Positions 7,643-13,384 of a stretch of 17,985 nt of DNA are shown here, piece after piece. Numbering within the stretch: the stretch's first letter is position 1; every line of letters starts with the position of its first letter. The notes beneath the pieces are model-generated. The model was not told where the DNA came from. It did no database searches and saw nothing but the letters and a program-made list of their open reading frames with translations. Both the position numbers and the translations under genes were made by a program. Location of the stretch: assembly GCA_002391225.1 (NCBI GenBank), contig DGRV01000075.1, positions 16,252 through 34,236 on the forward strand, read 5' to 3'. This DNA comes from Christensenella sp. UBA4379 (GTDB taxonomy: Bacteria; Bacillota; Clostridia; Christensenellales; Aristaeellaceae).

Positions 7643-7917
7643 AGGCACCGATTGAAAAAGGAAATTTGGTAATTTCCAAAAAAGGACGTGACAAAGGGCG
7701 GCTGTTTGTGGTATTATATTCGTTGGACGCTGATTACGTCTTTCTTTGTGACGGCGATCTGCGAAAGGTGAGCCATCCGAAGAAAAAAAAGCGTCTTCAT
7801 CTGGCGCCGACGGCCCACGCCTGCCCCGAGCTGACCGCCCTGTACGAGAGCGGACAGCTGCTGGACAGCGACGTGCGCAAGGCGCTTGCACCGTACCAAA
7901 CAGTTGCAGCCGATTGA
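7639..7917 (+). CDS. KOW-domain RNA-binding protein (L14e-like)
   Basis: This encodes 92 residues. The pattern NLVISKKGRDKGRLFVVLYS (residues 9-28), DADYVFLCDGDLRKVSHPKKKK (30-51) and HLAP belongs to the small KOW proteins of the COG2163 (L14e/L6e/L27e-like) group. In Bacillota these commonly sit between map and infA (ybzG in B. subtilis). A KOW fold implies RNA or ribosome binding, but the cellular role is not established. The start is assigned to TTG at 7639, which overlaps the map stop (TTGA). A second TTG at 7666 is too close to its AAAAAGGA to be preferred. The frame continues open upstream inside map, but that is a shadow of map. Confidence 0.88.
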   Translation: MKAPIEKGNLVISKKGRDKGRLFVVLYSLDADYVFLCDGDLRKVSHPKKKKRLHLAPTAHACPELTALYESGQLLDSDVRKALAPYQTVAAD

Positions 7918-7932
7918 GGAGGGTTTAGCGAT

Positions 7933-8154
7933 TTGTCCAAGGACGATGTAATTGAAATGGAAGGCAAAGTGGTCGACGCTCTGCCCAACGCCGTGTTCCT
8001 GGTGGAGCTGGCCAACGGCCATCAGATCATGGCGCATATCTCGGGAAAAATGCGGATGAACTTTATCCGGATCTACCCGGGGGACAAGGTGACCGTGGAA
8101 CTCTCCCCTTACGATCTGACCCGCGGCCGCATTACGTGGCGCAGCAAGAATTAA
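7933..8154 (+). CDS. infA: Translation initiation factor IF-1
   Basis: This encodes 73 residues with the S1-type OB fold. MSKDDVIEMEGKVVDALPNA, FLVELANGHQIMAHISGKMR, RIYPGDKVTVELSPYDLTRG and ITWR follow the IF-1 consensus end to end. IF-1 binds the 30S A site and assists IF-2 and IF-3 in start-codon selection. The initiation codon is TTG, fixed by GAGGAGGG (7916-7923) nine bases upstream and by the family N-terminus. That ribosome binding site overlaps the stop of the KOW gene. Confidence 0.97.
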   Translation: MSKDDVIEMEGKVVDALPNAVFLVELANGHQIMAHISGKMRMNFIRIYPGDKVTVELSPYDLTRGRITWRSKN

Positions 8155-8206
8155 CGAAGCATCCGGGCTTCGGCCCGTTTGTTCAGACCGGCGGTTGACT
8201 GCCGGT
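8155..8206 (+). other. Two small hairpins between infA and rpmJ
   Basis: CGAAGC/GCTTCG (8155-8160 with 8167-8172) forms a 6-bp stem immediately after the infA stop. ACCGGC/GCCGGT (8187-8192 with 8201-8206) forms a second 6-bp stem. Neither has a following T-run. They could be RNA-stability or processing structures, or part of a leader controlling rpmJ. No known family was recognised. Confidence 0.45.
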
Positions 8207-8235
8207 GACCACCCCTTGGAAGGAGGGAAACCGAA

Positions 8236-8349
8236 ATGAAAGTTCGTCCGTCTGTCAAGCCTATGTGCGAAAAGTGCAAGGTGATCAAGCGCAAGGGCCG
8301 CGTTATGGTGATCTGCGAGAATCCCAAGCACAAGCAGCGTCAGGGCTGA
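8236..8349 (+). CDS. rpmJ: 50S ribosomal protein L36, zinc form
   Basis: This tiny gene encodes 37 residues, MKVRPSVKPMCEKCKVIKRK followed by GRVMVICENPKHKQRQG. It is the cysteine-bearing L36, with zinc ligands C11, C14, C27 and H32. L36 binds 23S rRNA near the L7/L12 stalk base and helps organise helices 42, 89 and 91-97. The start follows AAGGAGGGAAACCGAA. It lies 81 bases after infA, and the stop overlaps the first arm of a 6-bp hairpin (8349-8365). Confidence 0.97.
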   Translation: MKVRPSVKPMCEKCKVIKRKGRVMVICENPKHKQRQG

Positions 8350-8759
8350 TCAGCTTTTAGCTGATACTTTGACAGCAGGCGGCACAGCGCCGCCTGCCAT
8401 TCAAGCGCGTCCGATGGACGCGCTGCATCTGCGGACCGGTCCTGGCCCGCAGATGCAGCGTGCCGGTTGGCACGTGTTCTTCTGTCTGTGATCTTTTTTT
8501 CCGGACAGGGGACCCGGGAAGCATTCTGCTTCCATCTTTCTTTCGTCATGGACGGCGGCGTGGGCGGCTGCCCGGCGGCAAGGGTTGCTTGCTCAAGGGA
8601 CCACGTGTCATGCCGTACCATATAAACAAAGCCCGCGGCGGGAAACCGTCCTTGCGGGCGCCATCCGCCCCCGGCCCCGCAGCAGTGTCTCTACGCTCAC
8701 CATCCCGGGTGCCCGAAGAGCGGCGGAAGCAACCAACATTTTGGAGGTGTAGACTATCC
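8350..8759 (+). other. Structured non-coding spacer upstream of the alpha operon
   Basis: This 410-base gap holds no convincing gene. Its first half contains a chain of perfect stems: 8349-8354/8360-8365 (6 bp), 8375-8383/8389-8397 (9 bp, loop ACAGC), 8404-8412/8416-8424 (9 bp, loop GAT), 8421-8434/8447-8460 (14 bp) and 8459-8464/8469-8474 (6 bp). A run of seven T lies at 8494-8500. A 6-bp stem 8517-8522/8528-8533 is followed by a T-rich tail. The third and fourth stems share 8421-8424 and the fourth and fifth share 8459-8460, so they either stack or compete. The position fits a leader RNA for rpsM-rplQ. A TATAAA at 8621-8626 is the only -10-like site, without a good -35. Confidence 0.7.
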
Positions 8760-9128
8760 ATGGCACGTATTGCGGGTGTTGACCTGCCCAGAGACAAGCG
8801 CGTCGAAGCCGGCTTGACTTACATCTACGGCATCGGCCCCAGTATCTCCAAGAAGATCCTCGCAGACACGGAAATCAATCCTGATACCCGCGTCAAGGAT
8901 CTTTCCGAGACGGAGATCAGCAAGCTGCGCGAGTACATCGAGCACCACGTCAAGGTGGAAGGCGATCTGCGCAGAGAAGTTTCCTTGAACATCAAGCGCC
9001 TGGTGGAAATCGGCAGCTACCGCGGTGTCCGTCACCGCCGCAACCTGCCTGTCCGCGGGCAGCGCTCCAAGACCAACGCCCGGACCCGCAAAGGCCCCAA
9101 GCGCACGGTCGGCAACAAGAAGAAGTAA
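8760..9128 (+). CDS. rpsM: 30S ribosomal protein S13
   Basis: This encodes 122 residues. It opens MARIAGVDLPRDKRVEAGLT with YIYGIGPSISKKIL in the helix-turn-helix-like N-terminal domain, and ends GSYRGVRHRRNLPVRGQRSK with the basic tail RTRKGPKRTVGNKKK. S13 lies in the 30S head, contacts the P-site tRNA with its tail and forms bridges to L5. The ATG at 8760 follows TTGGAGGTG with an 11-12 base spacer. The frame is open for another hundred codons upstream, but that part has no S13 homology and lies in the hairpin spacer. This is the first gene of the alpha operon. Confidence 0.97.
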   Translation: MARIAGVDLPRDKRVEAGLTYIYGIGPSISKKILADTEINPDTRVKDLSETEISKLREYIEHHVKVEGDLRREVSLNIKRLVEIGSYRGVRHRRNLPVRGQRSKTNARTRKGPKRTVGNKKK

Positions 9129-9154
9129 GCAGGCTTGTGAGCTAAAAACGACTG

Positions 9155-9172
9155 TTCCCCGTTCATGGGGAA
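9155..9172 (+). other. Hairpin in the rpsM-rpsK gap
   Basis: TTCCCC (9155-9160) pairs with GGGGAA (9167-9172) around GTTCAT, directly upstream of the rpsK ribosome binding site (GGAGGG). It could modulate access to the rpsK start or stabilise mRNA ends. No known regulatory family was recognised. Confidence 0.4.
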
Positions 9173-9187
9173 TCTGGAGGGAATAAA

Positions 9188-9589
9188 ATGGCACCCAAAT
9201 CGAAGCTGAAGAAGACGTCCCGCAAGCGTCGCGAGCGGAAGCTTGTCGAGCGCGGTGTGGCGCACATCAAGTCTTCTTTCAATAACACCATCGTCACCAT
9301 CACCGATCCCAACGGCAACGCTCTGTCCTGGGCTTCCGCCGGCGGCATGGGCTTCCGCGGAAACAAGAAGTCCACTCCTTTCGCCGCTCAGATGGCCGCC
9401 GAGACCGCCGCGAAGGCTTCTCTGGATTACGGTCTGAAGTTTGTGGACGTGATGGTCAAGGGCCCCGGTTCCGGCCGTGAAGCCGCGATCCGTGCGCTGC
9501 AGACCGCCGGCCTGGAGGTCACCATGATCAAAGACGTGACCCCCATCCCGCACAATGGCTGCCGCCCGCCCAAGCGTCGCCGCGTGTAA
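9188..9589 (+). CDS. rpsK: 30S ribosomal protein S11
   Basis: This encodes 133 residues. After a basic N-terminus it has VERGVAHIKSSFNNTIVTIT, GNALSWASAGGMGFRG and KSTPFAAQMAAETAA, then the C-terminal signature TPIPHNGCRPPKRRRV. S11 forms part of the 30S platform, near the E-site mRNA and helix 45. The start follows GGAGGGAATAAA. It is followed 18 bases later by rpsD. Confidence 0.97.
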   Translation: MAPKSKLKKTSRKRRERKLVERGVAHIKSSFNNTIVTITDPNGNALSWASAGGMGFRGNKKSTPFAAQMAAETAAKASLDYGLKFVDVMVKGPGSGREAAIRALQTAGLEVTMIKDVTPIPHNGCRPPKRRRV

Positions 9590-9607
9590 TGAAGGAGGAG
9601 TGTAAGG

Positions 9608-10204
9608 ATGGCAAACAATAAACAGCCGATCGCCCGGAGATGCCGTGCTCTTGACATTTCTCCGGCCGTTATGGGCTATGCGAACAAGAAGTCTCATCGG
9701 AACCCCAACGGCAACCGCCGCAAGAAGGTTTCCGAATACGGCGCCCAGCTGAAGGAAAAGCAGAAGGTGCGTTTCATCTACGGCGTGCTGGAAAAGCAGT
9801 TCCGTCACTATTTTGAAAAGGCGTCCAACATGAAGGGCGTTACCGGCGAAAACATGCTGCAGCTCCTCGAGCTCCGCTTGGACAACGTCGTGTACCGTCT
9901 CGGCCTGGCCAAGACCCGCCGCATGGCCCGTCAGGTGGTCGGCCATGGCCACATCCGCGTCAACGGCAAGAAGGTCGATATTCCTTCCTATCAGGTGAAG
10001 GCCGGCGACGTGATCACCCTGCGTCAGCGCTCCATGGAAAGCGAAATGTTCAAGAGCCTGCGGGAAGGCACCAGCGTGCTGCTGCCCAAGTGGCTGACCT
10101 TTGACGCCCAGAACCTCACCGGCACGGTGGCCGCGCTGCCCAGCCGCGAGGATATCGATTACGAAGTGCAGGAGAACATGATCGTTGAATTCTACAGCCG
10201 TTAA
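9608..10204 (+). CDS. rpsD: 30S ribosomal protein S4
   Basis: This encodes 198 residues. The N-terminus has ARRCRALDIS and the long helical region EYGAQLKEKQKVRFIYGVLE, followed by an S4 RNA-binding domain (LELRLDNVVYRLGLAKTRRM, then ARQVVGHGHIRVNGKKVDIP). S4 nucleates 30S assembly at the five-way junction of 16S rRNA. The zinc-finger cysteines of some S4 proteins are absent. In E. coli S4 represses the alpha operon through a pseudoknot over the rpsM start; the structured spacer before rpsM here makes similar control conceivable but unproven. The stop overlaps a 7-bp hairpin. Confidence 0.97.
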   Translation: MANNKQPIARRCRALDISPAVMGYANKKSHRNPNGNRRKKVSEYGAQLKEKQKVRFIYGVLEKQFRHYFEKASNMKGVTGENMLQLLELRLDNVVYRLGLAKTRRMARQVVGHGHIRVNGKKVDIPSYQVKAGDVITLRQRSMESEMFKSLREGTSVLLPKWLTFDAQNLTGTVAALPSREDIDYEVQENMIVEFYSR

Positions 10205-10222
10205 TCATGTCGCTGCATGATT
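10203..10222 (+). other. Hairpin at the rpsD stop
   Basis: AATCATG (10203-10209) pairs with CATGATT (10216-10222) around TCGCTG. It overlaps the rpsD stop codon and lies about 35 bases before the rpoA ribosome binding site. No T-run follows, so it is not an intrinsic terminator; a processing or stability role is possible. Confidence 0.35.
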
Positions 10223-10272
10223 GCTGCCATTTGGAATAGAAACGACGGTACCTGACAGGAGGGTTGGACCCA

Positions 10273-11220
10273 GTGATCGCAGAATTTGAAAAGGCGCACA
10301 TCGAATGCACGGAGCTTTCTGAAAACAACCAATTCGGACGCTTTGTGGTGGAACCGCTCGAGCGCGGCTTCGGCCATACGCTCGGCAACGCCCTGCGCAG
10401 GGTGCTTTTGAGCAGCCTGACCGGTGCAGCCGTGACCTCCGTCCAGATCGACGGGGTACAGCACGAGTTTTCCACCATTCCGGGCGTCAAGGAAGATGTC
10501 ACCGAAATCATTCTCAACTTCAAGGAACTGGCGCTCAAGCTCTTCTCTGACGGCACGAAAAAGATCGAGATCGACGTGGTCGGCCCCTGTGATTTCACGG
10601 GCGGAGACATCAAGACGGACGACGAAGTGGAGATCATCAACACCGACCTTCACATCGCCACGCTGGACGACGGCGCCCGCCTGCACATGTTCATCACCCT
10701 GGATCACGGCCGCGGCTACGTCCAGGCGGATAAGAACAAGGATCCCCAGAGCCCCATCGGCGTGATCCCGATCGATTCGATTTACACCCCGATCCGCAAG
10801 GTCAACTACGCGGTGGAGGATACCCGTGTCGGTCAGATTACCGACTATGACAAGCTGACGTTGGAAGTGACGACCGACGGCACCATCAACCCCGAGGAAG
10901 CGATTTCCTCGGCGGCCCGCATCCTGACCGAGCAGCTGTCGCTCTTCTGCGGCCTGACTGAACAGGCGATTCCCGCCCCGGTCGCCGAGCCGGAGGAGAC
11001 CAAGAGCGAGCGTCTGCTGGACATGACCATCGAAGAGTTGGATCTGTCCGTGCGTGCGTATAACTGCCTGAAGCGTGCCGGCATCAACACCGTCAACGAG
11101 CTTGTACAGAAGAACCAGGAGGACATGATGAAGGTCCGGAACCTGGGCAAAAAGAGCCTTGAGGAAGTGGAGCAGAAGCTGCAGGCCCTTGGCCTGGGCC
11201 TGCGCGCCACGGAAGAATAA
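10273..11220 (+). CDS. rpoA: DNA-directed RNA polymerase subunit alpha
   Basis: This encodes 315 residues. The N-terminal dimerisation domain shows GRFVVEPLERGFGHTLGNAL, RRVLLSSLTGAAVTS, LHIATLDDGA and PIGVIPIDSIYTPIRKVNY. The C-terminal domain has MTIEELDLSVRAYNCLKRAG and EDMMKVRNLGKKSLEEVEQK, the helix-hairpin-helix surface that binds UP elements and activators. The start is set at GTG 10273, nine bases after ACAGGAGGG (to 10263). It gives MIAEFEKAHIE, in line with known RpoA N-termini. The in-frame TTG at 10264 touches the ribosome binding site and is unlikely. As usual, rpoA sits between rpsD and rplQ. Confidence 0.98.
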   Translation: MIAEFEKAHIECTELSENNQFGRFVVEPLERGFGHTLGNALRRVLLSSLTGAAVTSVQIDGVQHEFSTIPGVKEDVTEIILNFKELALKLFSDGTKKIEIDVVGPCDFTGGDIKTDDEVEIINTDLHIATLDDGARLHMFITLDHGRGYVQADKNKDPQSPIGVIPIDSIYTPIRKVNYAVEDTRVGQITDYDKLTLEVTTDGTINPEEAISSAARILTEQLSLFCGLTEQAIPAPVAEPEETKSERLLDMTIEELDLSVRAYNCLKRAGINTVNELVQKNQEDMMKVRNLGKKSLEEVEQKLQALGLGLRATEE

Positions 11221-11237
11221 ATAGGAGGAAACGACAT

Positions 11238-11750
11238 ATGGCATTGGAGCGCAAGCTGGGCCGCACCGCGAGCCAGCGCAAAGCCATGCTCCGCGGACTG
11301 ACCACGCAGCTGCTGTGGAACGGCCGCATCGAGACGACCGAGGCCCGCGCCAAGGAAGTCCGCAGCATCGCAGATAAAATGATCACGCTCGCGGTCCGCG
11401 AATATGACAAGACCGTGGATGTGGAAAAAGAATTCACCAACGATAAGAAGCAGATTGTCAAGGAGACCGTGACCAACGACCTCCCCAGCAAGCTGGCTGC
11501 CCGCCGCATCATGATGTCCTACCTGTACGAGGCGAAGCTCCCCAAGGAAGACGACGAGAGCAAAAAGCTGTACCGGGACCGCACGAAGGACAACAAGCAC
11601 CCCGTGGTGGAAAAGGTGTTCCGTGAGTACGGACCCAAGTACCGCGCCCGCAACCAGGAAAAGGGCTGCGCCGGCGGCTACACCCGCATCATCAAGAAGG
11701 GCCCCCGCCGCGGCGACGCCGCCGAGATGGTCATTCTCGAGCTGGTGTAA
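11238..11750 (+). CDS. rplQ: 50S ribosomal protein L17, long form
   Basis: This encodes 170 residues, against about 112-130 in most bacteria. The conserved ends are present: RKLGRTASQRKAMLRGLTTQ with TTEARAKEVRSIADKMITLA, and HPVVEKVFREYGPKY with GGYTRIIKKGPRRGDAAEMV. The extra length lies in the middle, about residues 54-82 and 98-118, and is rich in Lys, Glu and Asp. I recall longer L17 proteins in some Clostridia, so this is likely lineage-specific rather than a defect. L17 sits near the tunnel exit, next to L22 and L32. It is the last gene of the operon, with a terminator 14 bases after the stop. Confidence 0.96.
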   Translation: MALERKLGRTASQRKAMLRGLTTQLLWNGRIETTEARAKEVRSIADKMITLAVREYDKTVDVEKEFTNDKKQIVKETVTNDLPSKLAARRIMMSYLYEAKLPKEDDESKKLYRDRTKDNKHPVVEKVFREYGPKYRARNQEKGCAGGYTRIIKKGPRRGDAAEMVILELV

Positions 11751-11763
11751 TATACGAATTCAG

Positions 11764-11795
11764 AAAGAACCGACCTGTGGGCCGGTTCTTTTTTT
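11764..11795 (+). terminator. Intrinsic terminator after rplQ
   Basis: AAAGAACCG (11764-11772) pairs with CGGTTCTTT (11783-11791), extended by an A-C mismatch and CC/GG. A run of seven T (11789-11795) follows. This marks the end of the ribosomal protein/rpoA transcript. Confidence 0.93.
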
Positions 11796-11822
11796 CCAAG
11801 TTCAGTCTTCGACTGAACTTGG
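11796..11822. repeat. Perfect 12-bp palindrome next to the rplQ terminator
   Basis: CCAAGTTCAGTC (11796-11807) and GACTGAACTTGG (11811-11822) pair perfectly around TTC. It starts at the base after the terminator T-run and ends where the 90-base interspersed repeat begins. It has no T-run of its own. It may be part of a composite repetitive element. Confidence 0.7.
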
Positions 11823-11912
11823 ATCGCATGGGGGTCTTGCGACCCCCCTACGGAACCCCCCGACGGATTTGCCTCTCGTTCCTACGGAACTCCCGGGCGG
11901 CAAATCCGCAAG
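11823..11912. repeat. Interspersed repeat, copy 1
   Basis: This 90-base block starts ATCGCATGGGGGTC and ends GGCAAATCCGCAAG. It recurs at 17895-17985 with about ten differences plus one indel. It contains a 7-bp stem GGGGGTC/GACCCCC (loop TTGC) and a 10-bp outer stem CGGATTTGCC/GGCAAATCCG. Inside the outer stem is an inner stem GTTCC/GGAAC, which in the other copy is GCCCT/AGGGC, so pairing is kept while sequence changes. The region has no gene. It looks like a REP- or MITE-like non-coding element or a mobile structured RNA. Confidence 0.85.
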
Positions 11913-11916
11913 GAAT

Positions 11917-11983
11917 GTATTTTTGCTCCGCAGAAGGGATGGGGTTTTCACTTCCCAGGTATTATTCTGCTGCGCAAAAATAC
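11917..11983. repeat. Long imperfect inverted repeat
   Basis: GTATTTTTGC (11917-11926) pairs with GCAAAAATAC (11974-11983). After a 3x3 internal loop, GCAGAA (11930-11935) pairs with TTCTGC (11965-11970), and the centre holds GGGA/TCCC. The whole would fold into one 67-base hairpin. It directly follows repeat copy 1 and may be its right half or a separate element. Confidence 0.65.
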
Positions 11984-12018
11984 TCCTCGCGGCGTACATG
12001 CCGCCGCTGCGGATTTCA

Positions 12019-12042
12019 ATCAGGGGGAAGTTTCCCCCTGAT
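12019..12042. repeat. 11-bp palindrome upstream of the phosphoesterase
   Basis: ATCAGGGGGAA (12019-12029) and TTCCCCCTGAT (12032-12042) are perfect reverse complements separated by GT. A smaller stem, GCGGC/GCCGC (11989-11993 with 12000-12004), lies just before. The remaining bases to 12118 show no further clear structure, and no convincing promoter was found in them. Confidence 0.6.
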
Positions 12043-12130
12043 CACCCCCTCTGGCAGGCGTGAGATCTGCAATAGTATCGAGTAGATTGAAGACATACGT
12101 TTTTTTATATACCATCCTGGAGGATAATCA

Positions 12131-13336
12131 ATGAAACGCTTGACCGTTTTGTGGACGATTTTGGTGGCTCTGGGACTTGCGGTGGGGGCTGCGGCGGAAA
12201 CGAAGGTGATGGCGGTGACGGACATTCATTATCTGGCGCGGCCGCTGTATGAGGACAGTGAAATCTTTGTAGAAATCCTGAAGGGCAGCGATGGGAAGCT
12301 GACCCAGTACGGGGACGAGTTGCTGGACGCCCTGTACCGGGAGATCCAGGAGGAAAAGCCGGATGCCCTGCTGGTGACCGGCGACCTGAGCTTCAACGGG
12401 GAGAAGCAGAGCCATCTTGACCTGGCGGCCTGGTTTTCCAAGGTGGAGGCGTCCGGCGTCCCGGTCTGGGTGATTCCCGGCAACCACGATATGAACACCC
12501 GCCCGGCGGGCTTCAGCCGCAGGAGCTATTATACTACGGAAAGCGTGAACGAGGAAGAATTCAAGGAAATTTACCAGGATTTCATGTTGCCCGGCGGGGC
12601 GGGCTGTTCCTATATCGCCCCGGTGAGCGATGAGCTCTGGGCGCTGATGACGGACGTCACTTACTGCCCCCAGGCCTTCGGCGTTTTTATGAAAGCGCAC
12701 GCGGACTGGCTGACAGAAGCCCTCCGTCAGGCGAAGGCGTCCGGCGTCCGGGTGATGACGGCGACCCATCAAAACTTAGTGGCGCATACGGAGTTTACGA
12801 AGGACAACTATCTGATGTTCGGCAACGAGCAGATGCTGGACCTGCTGGCGGAGGCCGGGGTCCCCCTGAACCTCTCCGGCCACATGCATGTGCAGAACAT
12901 CGACTCTGAAAAAGGCGTAACGGACGCCGCGTCCGGGGCGTTCTCCGTCTGGCCCCACCGCTACGCGGTCGTGACCCTGTCGGAGGAACAGGGCTTTCGT
13001 TACGAAGCCAAAAGCCTCCGGGAAGCGTTCCTGCCCGAAGGCCTGCTGGAGCTGAGCCGGAACTGGTTTTCCGATATCGTGCGGACCATGGCTTCCGCCG
13101 GCCTGGCGGCCGTCCCGGAGGAACCAAAGAAGCTGATGCTGGACTACGCCGCCCGCTTCAACCTGGCGTACTTTTCCGGCACCTATCAGAAGGCGGATCC
13201 CTCCTGGCGGGAGGACGAGGCCTACCGTCTCTGGGCCGAGAGCGGGGACCAGCGCTTCTGGGCCTATATGCGTTTTGTGATGGACGAAGGACCGGATACC
13301 GAGGTGAGCCGTCTGGTCTGGGAGGAAAAACGGTAA
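12131..13336 (+). CDS. Secreted calcineurin-like metallophosphoesterase
   Basis: This encodes 401 residues. Residues 1-22 form a signal peptide (KRL, hydrophobic core, AAA before ETK). The binuclear metal-site motifs occur in order: D31-I-H33, G84-D85-L, G117-N-H-D120, H213 (ATHQN) and G250-H-M-H253. The protein therefore probably hydrolyses a phosphomonoester or phosphodiester outside the membrane; the substrate cannot be read from sequence. The roughly 120 residues after the catalytic domain are helical-looking and unrecognised. The start follows TGGAGGATAATCA. Gene 13385-14746, also secreted, follows after 48 bases in the same direction, so the two may be an operon serving nutrient or phosphate scavenging. 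Confidence 0.9.
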   Translation: MKRLTVLWTILVALGLAVGAAAETKVMAVTDIHYLARPLYEDSEIFVEILKGSDGKLTQYGDELLDALYREIQEEKPDALLVTGDLSFNGEKQSHLDLAAWFSKVEASGVPVWVIPGNHDMNTRPAGFSRRSYYTTESVNEEEFKEIYQDFMLPGGAGCSYIAPVSDELWALMTDVTYCPQAFGVFMKAHADWLTEALRQAKASGVRVMTATHQNLVAHTEFTKDNYLMFGNEQMLDLLAEAGVPLNLSGHMHVQNIDSEKGVTDAASGAFSVWPHRYAVVTLSEEQGFRYEAKSLREAFLPEGLLELSRNWFSDIVRTMASAGLAAVPEEPKKLMLDYAARFNLAYFSGTYQKADPSWREDEAYRLWAESGDQRFWAYMRFVMDEGPDTEVSRLVWEEKR

Positions 13337-13384
13337 GGCGCCTGGCGGAAGGATGAACCGGAGAAGAAAAGGGGAGGAAATGCC

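Noticed and set aside
6227..7891. Minus-strand open frame (554 codons) opposite adk, map and the KOW gene
   Set aside because: It is a shadow of three well-supported plus-strand genes, with no domain recognised.
8369..8374. TTGACA as a -35 box for an rpsM promoter
   Set aside because: No -10-like hexamer lies 16-18 bases downstream; that position falls inside the 9-bp GC-rich stem.
8460..8759. In-frame N-terminal extension of rpsM by about 100 codons
   Set aside because: The extension crosses the hairpin spacer, has no S13 homology, and the ATG at 8760 has a good GGAGG site and the normal S13 N-terminus.
12083..12111. Promoter for the phosphoesterase using TATATA at 12106-12111
   Set aside because: The -35 position reads TAGATT, and the implied transcript would start at the ribosome binding site itself.
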